A stretch of DNA of 64,000 nt, taken from contig NZ_CP135136.1 of assembly GCF_037013735.1 (NCBI RefSeq), positions 248,001 through 312,000 on the forward strand. Direction: 5' to 3'. This DNA comes from Candidatus Legionella polyplacis. GTDB lineage: Bacteria > Pseudomonadota > Gammaproteobacteria > Legionellales > Legionellaceae. The notes below the pieces were generated by a model. The model made no database searches. It was not told the DNA's origin and saw only the letters and a list, made by a program, of their open reading frames with translations. Shown here piece by piece: positions 47,587 through 56,369 of the stretch. Position 1 is the stretch's first letter. Each line of letters opens with the position of its first letter. The translations under genes and the position numbers were made by a program.

Positions 47587-48996
47587 ATGAAAAATAAGCA
47601 ATATTTACTTAATAATTTTAGTTTTACAATGATTATTGTAAATTCTATAGGTAGCATTAGAAATTTATCAATCACTGCTTTATTTGGCAATAAAATTATA
47701 ATATTTTTTATATTAGGAACTATATTTTTCTTAATTCCAATGGCATTAATAACAGCAGAATTGTCTTCGAAAATTAATAAAAAAGAAAATAATATTTATT
47801 ATCAAATAAAAAAAGCATTAGGAAAAAAAATAGCATTTTTAATAATTTGGATACAATGGATAGAAAATATCATTTGGTATCCAACAATATTATCTTTTAT
47901 ATCTGGAACAATAATATACTCGATATTTCCTTTAAAAGCTAATAACCCATATTTTATATGGGCAACAATCTTAATTTCCTTTTGGTTAGTAACCATAATC
48001 AACCTTAATGGTATTTATGTATCATCATTATTTAACAATATATGTACTATATTAGGATTATTTACACCTATATTGTTAATAATATCCGTAGGATTTTTAT
48101 GGATTATATTAAAAAACCCTATACAAATTTCATTAAAAATAAAAAATATTAATATTAATTGGTTCGATCAAAATATGTGGTCATCACTAACATCTGTTAT
48201 AATGTCATTTTGTGGAATTGAAATAGCAACAGCATATGTAAATAATATTTATAACCCTCAATATAACTTTATACGAGTATTATCTTATTCCATATCAATT
48301 TTACTTATTATTTTCATACTAGGATCTTTGTCTATTGCAATAATTTTGCCCAAAAAAAATATCGATTTAATAAAAGGTATTATGCAAATTTTTAATATTT
48401 TTTTAAAAAAATATCATTTAGATCATCTATTCATTGTTCAAACCATAGGAATATTATTATCTATAGGATGTCTTGGAAGTGTTAACAATTGGATTATAGT
48501 ACCTACTAAAGGATTACTATTCGCTGCTAAAGATAAAAACCTTCCAAATTTCTTAACAAAAATAAACTCCAATGGATCACCTGTAATAATATTAATTATA
48601 CAAGGAATTATTGTCAGTCTAATATCAACATTATTTCTATTTATACCAAACATAAATAATTCTTATTGGATACTAAATACCATAACAACACAACTTTACA
48701 TGCTAATGTATTTATTCATGATCATTACAGTAGTTAAATTACGTATAATAAATACCTCACCAAAAAAATCTTCACATTTTCAAATTCCAGGAGGTATTAC
48801 TGGATTAACAATTACAGTCCTATTAGGGAGCATCGGAGAATTAATTACATTAATATATAGTTTTATACCACCTAAAAATATTTATCTTTCTAAAAGAATA
48901 TACTATAAATCAATTCTTATAATTGGAATCATAATAATTTGTATAATCCCTATATTGATTCAGTTTTTAAAAACAAAAAATTACATAAAAAAATAA
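47587..48996 (+). CDS. APC-family amino acid permease/antiporter
   Basis: A 469-residue membrane protein with about 12 hydrophobic segments. It belongs to the amino acid-polyamine-organocation superfamily and resembles the GadC-like transporters common in Legionella. Visible features are NSIGSIRNLSITALFG in the first helix, where GxG-type glycines unwind the helix for substrate, and SFCGIEIATAYVNNIYNP in the sixth. The substrate cannot be told from sequence alone. In a host-dependent cell it probably imports an amino acid. Confidence 0.85.
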   Translation: MKNKQYLLNNFSFTMIIVNSIGSIRNLSITALFGNKIIIFFILGTIFFLIPMALITAELSSKINKKENNIYYQIKKALGKKIAFLIIWIQWIENIIWYPTILSFISGTIIYSIFPLKANNPYFIWATILISFWLVTIINLNGIYVSSLFNNICTILGLFTPILLIISVGFLWIILKNPIQISLKIKNININWFDQNMWSSLTSVIMSFCGIEIATAYVNNIYNPQYNFIRVLSYSISILLIIFILGSLSIAIILPKKNIDLIKGIMQIFNIFLKKYHLDHLFIVQTIGILLSIGCLGSVNNWIIVPTKGLLFAAKDKNLPNFLTKINSNGSPVIILIIQGIIVSLISTLFLFIPNINNSYWILNTITTQLYMLMYLFMIITVVKLRIINTSPKKSSHFQIPGGITGLTITVLLGSIGELITLIYSFIPPKNIYLSKRIYYKSILIIGIIIICIIPILIQFLKTKNYIKK

Positions 48997-49060
48997 CTTC
49001 CACAATAAATATACTACCACTATATCTTCTCATCAATCCTCTAAAAAAAAATAATTAATG

Positions 49061-49133
49061 CTCCCCGGGCAGGCTTCGAACCTGCGACCTAATGATTAAC
49101 AGTCATCCGCTCTACCAACTGAGCTACCGGGAA
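49061..49133 (-). tRNA. tRNA-Asn (GTT)
   Basis: Minus-strand cloverleaf starting TTCCCGGTAGCTCAGTTGG, with anticodon GTT in CTGTTAA. The T-arm is GCAGGTTCGAAGCCTGC and the discriminator is G73. The acceptor stem pairs fully, with one T-G wobble. CCA is not encoded. It stands alone beside a gap of about 1 kb. Confidence 0.97.
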
Positions 49134-50177
49134 AAAATACCATAAATTATAAATTTATAATTAATAAACCTATTAATATATTATTATTTTACTTCAAATA
49201 CTTTATACTTAACATTACATTATATATTATATCATACTATTATATAGTAATAATTAAAATTAACCTTTACAGGAATAAAACCCTTTATTTTAAACTCAAA
49301 AAAATATATTTTTCAATACTTAATTATTATAAAACATATAACTTTATTCATAAAAAAAAATACATTTAAATTTTATACATATAAAAATATGATTTTTAAT
49401 CACAAACATCTTAAAATTTATAATCAATTTATATATTGATAATGAACACTTAATTTCTCAATGTTATATATTTTAATCAATATATAAATCTCTAAAAAAT
49501 ATATATTACAAAACCATTTAATGTCTACTAAAAAAATAAATAATATTTAACATACACCTAAAATATTTATTTATATATAACAATGTAACAAAACTAATTG
49601 AAAAATCAATTTAAAAATTCTATCCTATAAATATTTTTCTATTCCATTAAAACAACACAAAACATCAAAACTACTATTCTTTTTGCTAAACTAAAAAAGT
49701 TTCACTACCTAAACCTAATATAGATCAAATCTAAATATTAAAACTAAATTTTAAATAATCAATAAACTATTAGCATTATTTTTAAACTTTTCAAACTTGT
49801 GAATTAATAAATCTAACACTAAAACAAAAATATAAAAATCTTTTAAATAAAATATTTATACAACATAATTTTAATTTAATTAACATTAAAAACAAAATTT
49901 ATTTAAAAAACTATATACATAGTAATATTATTTTATTGAAATCAATTTGAATTGAATACCTATATTTCCATAAAAACAATCATTATATTACTTTAATAAA
50001 AATAACAATAAATACAAAAATTATATAAATTTAAAAAACAAATAATGTAATTATTTACAAATATAAATAAATAATATATAAAAAAATATAAGTAAAATAT
50101 ATTTACTAAATTAATAAATAAATATAAAAAACTTATATAAAATATATATTAAAAAATAATTATTCAATTTTATCAAA
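49134..50177. other. Longest gene-free stretch (about 1 kb) between tRNA-Asn and ubiH
   Basis: 1,044 bases without an ORF, tRNA or GC-rich structured RNA. A perfect 14-bp inverted repeat (49427-49440 with 49476-49489, one G-C pair) is present. No DnaA-box cluster is seen. It is probably eroded DNA; promoters for tRNA-Asn and ubiH must lie at its ends. Confidence 0.45.
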
Positions 50178-51353
50178 ATGATAATAGAAACTGATATTCT
50201 TATCATTGGAAGTGGAATTATAGGGATGATACTAGCTTTAACATTAAAAAACAATGGCTATAAAGTATTATTGATAGAAAAAAATTCTATAAGCAATAAA
50301 AAATCTTCTACAAACTATTATTCAAAAAACATCTTTTTGTCTTTGAATAGTATTTATATTCTAAAAAAACTAAAAATTTGGAATTTTTTACAAAAAAAAT
50401 CAACTCCAATTTATAAAATATACATTTCAGCATATCAACATTTCGGAAAAATTTGCATAGAAAGAAAAACAAATAAACCCGTTGGATATATTATAGAGGC
50501 TAATACAATAAATAAAATTTTATATAAAATAATAGATAAAAATTTTATATTATGTTCTTCAATACTTAAAGACATAAATACTCTTAAAAGAACTGCAACT
50601 ATTTACAATATAGATTCTAAAATAAAAACATATATTAACTTTCAATTAATTGTTGCATCAGACGGAACCACATCATCTGTAAGAAAAATGATTGGATCAG
50701 AAAATAAAATAGAAAAAATTCATAAACAAAAAGCTATTACAGCAAATATAACTATAAAAAAAAATTATTCATACACAGCATATAAATATTTTAAATATTC
50801 TGAATCTTTAGCTGTACTTCCAATTAATCCATCTCAAATAACTATTATTTGGATATTACCAACTAAAAAAGCTCAATGGCTTTTGAATACAAATAAAAAA
50901 TTTTTTTTAAAATATTTACAAAAACATTTTGGATACAAGTTAGGAAAATTTATATGTATAAGCAAAAAACGTTTATTACATCAACTATATCAATCTGCTA
51001 TGCCAAAAGTAACTCTATGGCCAATAATATTTATTGGAAATGCTGCAAATACTTTACATCCCATTGGAGCACAAGGATTTAATTTAGGATTGCGTGATAT
51101 AAATATACTAATAAAATACATAATTCAACATAAAATAACACCAAAAATGCTTATTTCATATCAAAACAATCGTGAAAAAGATCATAAAATTACCATTAAT
51201 ATCACCAAAATCATAACAAAAATTTTTAAAAATAAATCTCATAAAACAAATTTTTTAAGAAGTTTAGGTTTTTTAGCAATAAACAATATAAAATTTTTAA
51301 AAAAAATTTTAATACATTATACATTAGGTTACAATACCAATTTATACAATTAA
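50178..51353 (+). CDS. ubiH: UbiH-type FAD-dependent ubiquinone hydroxylase
   Basis: A 391-residue flavin monooxygenase of the UbiH/UbiI family that hydroxylates the ubiquinone ring. The N-terminal FAD loop is LIIGSGIIGMILALTLKNNG. The middle has VASDGTTSSVRKM and the third motif is GNAANTLHPIGAQGFNLGLRD. In most homologues this last motif reads GxAAHxxHP, so the first His is Asn here. It precedes a second family member, the ubiH-visC order of gammaproteobacteria. This order suggests UbiH, but assignment between UbiH and UbiI rests on position. Confidence 0.85.
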   Translation: MIIETDILIIGSGIIGMILALTLKNNGYKVLLIEKNSISNKKSSTNYYSKNIFLSLNSIYILKKLKIWNFLQKKSTPIYKIYISAYQHFGKICIERKTNKPVGYIIEANTINKILYKIIDKNFILCSSILKDINTLKRTATIYNIDSKIKTYINFQLIVASDGTTSSVRKMIGSENKIEKIHKQKAITANITIKKNYSYTAYKYFKYSESLAVLPINPSQITIIWILPTKKAQWLLNTNKKFFLKYLQKHFGYKLGKFICISKKRLLHQLYQSAMPKVTLWPIIFIGNAANTLHPIGAQGFNLGLRDINILIKYIIQHKITPKMLISYQNNREKDHKITINITKIITKIFKNKSHKTNFLRSLGFLAINNIKFLKKILIHYTLGYNTNLYN

Positions 51354-51378
51354 AACTTAAAGTATTTAATCATTTTAA

Positions 51379-52558
51379 ATGATACATAAAAAAAAAATTC
51401 GATATCATTATTATAGGAGGAGGATTAATAGGATTAATATCAGCTATTGCCCTAGCAAAAAACAATTTTTCTATTGCAATTATCGAAAAAAATGCTATTC
51501 CAAAAAAATCCATCATTAAAACCCCAAAAATTTATACTATTACTTCCACATCAAAAAAATTTTTAAAACATATCGGTATATGGAACGCATTAAAGAAAAA
51601 TCCATTTAAAAAAATATATCTATATGATTCCATAGGAAAATCTTCCATTACATTTGACTCTAAAACAATACAATTACCTCAACTAGGATATATAATTTCC
51701 GATTATAATATAAGAATTACCTTACTAAAAAAAGCCCATCAATTACAAAATATCTTTTTTTTTTCAATAAACACTATAAACAGTATTATAGATACTAATA
51801 CCGGAATCAATGTAAGCAATCAAAAAAATACATGGATTGGAAAATTATTACTAATTACAGATGGAAAAAAATCTATTGCAAAAAAAATATTAAAAATTCC
51901 TACAATATCTTGGCCATACAAACAAAATGCTATCACTGCTATTATCCTTACAGAAAAACCTCATCATTATATAGCCTATCAAAAAACTAGTATTAACGAA
52001 TCATTAGCTATTTTACCATTAAAAAACAAAAAAATATCATCTATAATATGGTCTTTGCCTTGTAATATATCAAAAAAAATGATGTGTTTTAAAGAACAAG
52101 AATTTACTTCTAAACTACAAACAATATTAAATAATAAACTTGGAAAAATAATATTAAAAAGTAAACGACACATATTTCCAATAAAAATACATAACACAAA
52201 GCAATATTCTGGAAATAAATGGATATTATTAGGAGATGCAGCTCATACAATTCATCCAATAACTGGAATGGGATTTAACATAGGAATATATGATATATTA
52301 GTTTGGATTAACTGTTTAAAAAAATTTAATAATAATCTAAACTCAAAAAAAGCTTTACAACTATATAATTGCAAAAGAAAAAAACATGTATGGAAAGCTA
52401 TATGTACAACAGAAATATTAAAATACACTTTATATCATCCAAAAAAATCTATTATTAAATTACGATCATTAGGATTAAAAATATTAAATAACATAATTCC
52501 AATTAAAAATAAAATTATTAAAGATGCAAATGGAGAAAGATATATTAAATTTTTATAA
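51379..52558 (+). CDS. ubiI: Second ubiquinone FAD hydroxylase (UbiI/VisC-like), frameshifted in a run of 10 A after the start
   Basis: ATG 51379 is followed by ATA CAT and a run of 10 A (51388-51397). Just after it, from TTC 51398, one frame stays open to 52558 and encodes FDIIIIGGGLIGLISAIALA, ITDGKKSIAKK and LLGDAAHTIHPITGMGFNIG, the three FAD motifs of the family. Nine A would join ATG to this frame and give about 392 residues, the normal length. In that frame a TGA lies at 51380 and no ATG occurs before the FAD loop. So it is a very recent frameshift, read by slippage, or started at a rare codon such as ATA or ATT. Confidence 0.8.
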
Positions 52559-52642
52559 AAAAATTTTTTATATAAAACATATTCCAATAAAAATCTAATA
52601 AATATAAAACTCTACAACCCAAAATAAAATAAAAATACTTTA

Positions 52643-53395
52643 ATGAAAAAAATATACAATAAAACACATTTTGGATATAGATTAATAAATCTAAAAGAAA
52701 AAGAAAAAAAAATAATGAATATCTTTACAAGAATATCAAAAAAATATGATTTAATGAACAACATTATGTCTTTAGGATTACATTATAAATGGAAAAAATT
52801 TACAGTTAAAAATAGCCAAGTAAAACCTGGACAAATAATACTAGATTTAGCCAGTGGTACAGGAGATATAACAATTTTATTGAAAAAAAAAATAAAAGGA
52901 ATAGGAAAGTTCTTTCTCGTAGATTTAAATTATGAAATGCTTAAAATATCAAGAAACAAACTACTAGATTTAGGCATAATTAAAAACACTTTTTTTATCC
53001 AAGCAAATGCTCAATCTTTACCATTTCATAAAAACAGCTTCGATTGCATCATAATTAGTTTCGGACTAAGAAATATAACTAACCAAGAAAAAACATTGAG
53101 ATCGATGTTTAACATTTGTAAACCAGGAGGAAAAATATTAATTTTAGAATTTTCACATCCAAAACCTATATTAATTAAAAAATTATATAATTGGTATTCA
53201 ATTCATATAATACCAAAACTAGGAAAAATATTTGCCAAAGACGAAAATAGCTATAAATACTTAGTAGAATCCATTCAAATGCATCCTTCGCAAAAAGAAT
53301 TAAAATTTATGATTGAAAAATCAGGATTTCAAAATTGTTCATATTATGATTTACATTATGGTATTGTATCTCTACATACAGCTTATAAATATTAA
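52643..53395 (+). CDS. ubiE: Ubiquinone/menaquinone biosynthesis C-methyltransferase UbiE
   Basis: A complete 250-residue SAM methyltransferase that adds the C2 methyl of the ubiquinone ring. It starts with the family THFGYRLINL region, then has motif I LDLASGTGDITILL, YEMLKISRNKLLDLG, ISFGLRNITNQEKTL and the C-terminal GIVSLHTAYKY. The next gene is ubiB; ubiJ, usually between them, is absent. Confidence 0.96.
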   Translation: MKKIYNKTHFGYRLINLKEKEKKIMNIFTRISKKYDLMNNIMSLGLHYKWKKFTVKNSQVKPGQIILDLASGTGDITILLKKKIKGIGKFFLVDLNYEMLKISRNKLLDLGIIKNTFFIQANAQSLPFHKNSFDCIIISFGLRNITNQEKTLRSMFNICKPGGKILILEFSHPKPILIKKLYNWYSIHIIPKLGKIFAKDENSYKYLVESIQMHPSQKELKFMIEKSGFQNCSYYDLHYGIVSLHTAYKY

Positions 53396-53579
53396 ATACT
53401 TATAAATAAAAAAAACTACAAAAAAATAAATCAGAAAATAAAATTAAAAAATAAATAAAAAATTTAAATATAATAAAATTAACTATTATTAACAATGAAT
53501 GTATATTACCAATATTTATTTCAGTAAATTCTATATATAAATTTATAACATACACAATTTACAATATAATTATATAAAT

Positions 53580-55142
53580 ATGAATAAAATAAAGCAACTT
53601 ATTAGAATAATATATATATACAAAATAATTTTAAAAAACAACTTAGATCAAATAATTTTATCACTAAACTTTTTTTCTTCTTTTAAATTTATTATTTATT
53701 TAAATCCATGGATATGGTTCAAAAAAAAACCAATCAATCGAGGAAAATCTATAAGAAAAGCTCTAGAAACATTGGGTCCTGTCTTTATTAAATTAGGACA
53801 AATTCTCTCCATGAGATCAGATATTTTTCCTCAAGACATTATCACAGAACTATATAAACTTCAAGATAAAGTACCTCCATTTCCAGGAGAACATGCACTT
53901 TCTATAATAGAAACTTCATTTAAACAACCTGTACATAAAATTTTTTCTAAATTTAATATAAACCCAATCGCATCAGCATCTATAGCACAAGTTCACATTG
54001 CTAAACTAAAAAATGGAAAAGAAGTTGCTGTAAAAATTTTACGACCAAACATCAAAAAAATTATAGAACAAGATATAAATATTATCTTTAACACCATAAA
54101 GATATTCAATTTTTTTTATAAAAAAATAAAATGGTTAAATTTAAAAGAAATTATCGATTCAATTAAAAAAAATTTTTCATATGAACTTAATTTAAAATAT
54201 GAAGCAGCAAATGCTAGTAAATTAAAACAAAATTTTAAAAACTCTAATTATCTTTATATTCCAAAAATTTTTTGGGATTATACTAAAGAAAATATTTTAG
54301 TAATGGAACGTATATATGGAATTCCAATTTCAAATATTGATAAATTGATAAACAATAAAATAGATCTAAAAAAAATAGCTAAAATAGGATTAAAAATTTT
54401 CTTTACTCAAATCTTTAGAGATTGTTTTTTTCATGCAGACATGCATCCTGGAAATATATTTATTTCTACATTATATTCTAAAAATCATGAACCAAAATAT
54501 GTTCTCATTGATTTTGGAATCATAGGAACAATAAATGATCATGATAAAACATATCTTATTGAAAATTTACATGCCTTTATAAATAAAGATTATCAAAAAA
54601 TTGTTCGATTACACATAGAATCTGGATGGATTCCCATTGAAACCTCTCAAGAAGAATTAGAAAATTCCATTAGAATCATATTTGAACCAATTTTTAAAAA
54701 AACCATAAAAGATATTAAAATTTCAGAAATTTTATTACATATTTTAGAAATAGCTAATGCATTTAAAATAAAAATATTACCTCAACTGATTCTGCTACAA
54801 AAAACCCTATTTTCAATAGAAGGGTTAATAAGACAATTATATCCAGAACTAAACTTTTTAAATACACTAAAACCATTACTAGAAAAATGGATTAAAGAAC
54901 AAATAGGAATCAAATCATTCATAAAAAAAATAAAAAAAAAAATAACCTCATTAAACAAAAAAGTTCCATATATTCCAGATTTAATATATGATACTTTACA
55001 ACTGATTAAAGAAAAAGAAATAAAAAATAATACCAAAAAAGCTGATCAAAAAAATATTTTGCACATAAAAAATTTTCTATTAAAAAAAATAAAAATAACA
55101 TACATTTTACTTATTATAATAATCATTTTTTATTTAAAATAA
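53580..55142 (+). CDS. ubiB: Ubiquinone biosynthesis protein UbiB (atypical kinase/ATPase)
   Basis: A 520-residue member of the ABC1/ADCK family, needed for ubiquinone synthesis probably as an ATPase that helps extract lipid intermediates. The family KxGQ motif is in GPVFIKLGQILSMRSD, the Ala-rich nucleotide loop is PIASASIAQVHIAKL, and VAVKILRPNI follows. The catalytic part is FFHADMHPGNIF and VLIDFGIIG. The C-terminus keeps a single obvious membrane segment (ITYILLIIIIIFYL) where E. coli has two. Confidence 0.95.
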   Translation: MNKIKQLIRIIYIYKIILKNNLDQIILSLNFFSSFKFIIYLNPWIWFKKKPINRGKSIRKALETLGPVFIKLGQILSMRSDIFPQDIITELYKLQDKVPPFPGEHALSIIETSFKQPVHKIFSKFNINPIASASIAQVHIAKLKNGKEVAVKILRPNIKKIIEQDINIIFNTIKIFNFFYKKIKWLNLKEIIDSIKKNFSYELNLKYEAANASKLKQNFKNSNYLYIPKIFWDYTKENILVMERIYGIPISNIDKLINNKIDLKKIAKIGLKIFFTQIFRDCFFHADMHPGNIFISTLYSKNHEPKYVLIDFGIIGTINDHDKTYLIENLHAFINKDYQKIVRLHIESGWIPIETSQEELENSIRIIFEPIFKKTIKDIKISEILLHILEIANAFKIKILPQLILLQKTLFSIEGLIRQLYPELNFLNTLKPLLEKWIKEQIGIKSFIKKIKKKITSLNKKVPYIPDLIYDTLQLIKEKEIKNNTKKADQKNILHIKNFLLKKIKITYILLIIIIIFYLK

Positions 55143-55510
55143 AACCTATAAATAATCAATTAAAAATATTAATTTAATTAAATTAGCTATTACAATAGCA
55201 TATAATGAAATTTTTCAAGTATTACAATTTTTAAAAAAATATTTTTTAATTTAAATTTTATCAGAATAAAAATTCATAAAACTATTTAAGATAACATTTT
55301 AGATGTTATATAATTTATATTTTAAAAATACAAACTTACGATTAAACTTTATTTACAGTAAATATTTTTCATAAATTACTAACAAACTTTAGAAAAGTAT
55401 TTAAATAATTATTAAAATTATGTGTAATAAAATTACATGTTTTATAACGCTAAAATATTAAAAAATAAACTTAATATTTTTAAAAATATTTAAATTCAAA
55501 AATAGAAATA
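55143..55510. other. Intergenic region ubiB / polA
   Basis: A 368-base AT-rich gap. A 6-bp dyad GCTATT-AC-AATAGC lies at 55186-55199. No ORF is seen and no convincing promoter can be picked out. Confidence 0.4.
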
Positions 55511-56341
55511 ATGAAACCTTTAATACTAATAGATGGATCTTCTTATCTTTTTCGTGCATTCCATGCTATACCAATATTAAAAACTTCTACAAATTTCCCA
55601 ACTAATGCTATATATGGAGTGATAAAAATGATCAAACAAATATTAAAAGTTTTCTCTCCAGAAAAAATGGCTATTATATTTGATTGTAAAGAAAAAACTT
55701 TCAGGCATAAACTTTATCCTCAATATAAAAAAAATAGAAATAAAACCCCAAGCCAATTAATCTGTCAATTCATACCTCTAATAAAAATATTAAATGCCAT
55801 GGGCATTCATACTTTATTTATTAAAGGAATAGAAGCAGACGATATAATAGGAACAATTGCAAACCAATATGAAAAAAATAATATTCCAGTAATTATTTCA
55901 ACAACAGACAAAGATATGCTACAACTAGTTAATAAAACAACCACGATCATTAACACAAAAAATAATGAAATTATTGATGAAAATAAAATTTTAAAAAAAT
56001 TCAGTATTAGACCAACTCAATTTATAGATTATTTATCTTTAATCGGAGATCAATCAGATAATATACCTGGAATATTTCAATGTGGTCCAAAAACAGCTGT
56101 AAAATGGATTAAAACTTATAACACATTAGAAAATATAATTAAAAACTCTCATTCTATTAAAGGGAAAATCGGATATTACCTACAAAAATCTATAAAATAT
56201 CTCCCTATATATAAAAAACTAATTACTATACAAAAAAATATTAATTTACCCCATAATATTAAAAATTTAAATATAAAAAAACCAAATAAACAATTATTAA
56301 ATCAATTAAGTAAAAAAATGGAATTTAAAATAAATATATAA
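55511..56341 (+). CDS. polA: DNA polymerase I, 5'-3' exonuclease (flap endonuclease) domain as a separate protein
   Basis: A 276-residue protein equal to the N-terminal nuclease domain of Pol I, which removes RNA primers. Metal-binding and helical motifs are visible: LILIDGSSYLFRAFHA, IIFDCKEKTFRHKLYPQYKKNR, KGIEADDIIGTIA, STTDKDMLQLV and SLIGDQSDNIPGIFQCGPKTA. It stops with TAA at 56339-56341 after QLSKKMEFKINI, which is where the nuclease domain ends in full-length Pol I. The polymerase part begins 28 bases on in a different frame. The nuclease looks fully functional. Confidence 0.92.
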   Translation: MKPLILIDGSSYLFRAFHAIPILKTSTNFPTNAIYGVIKMIKQILKVFSPEKMAIIFDCKEKTFRHKLYPQYKKNRNKTPSQLICQFIPLIKILNAMGIHTLFIKGIEADDIIGTIANQYEKNNIPVIISTTDKDMLQLVNKTTTIINTKNNEIIDENKILKKFSIRPTQFIDYLSLIGDQSDNIPGIFQCGPKTAVKWIKTYNTLENIIKNSHSIKGKIGYYLQKSIKYLPIYKKLITIQKNINLPHNIKNLNIKKPNKQLLNQLSKKMEFKINI

Positions 56342-56369
56342 ATTTAATTTTTTATTCAACAAAAAATTT

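Noticed and set aside
49427-49489. 14-bp inverted repeat in the 1-kb gap as a functional RNA hairpin
   Set aside because: It has only one G-C pair and a 35-base loop; in DNA this AT-rich one such repeat per window is expected by chance.
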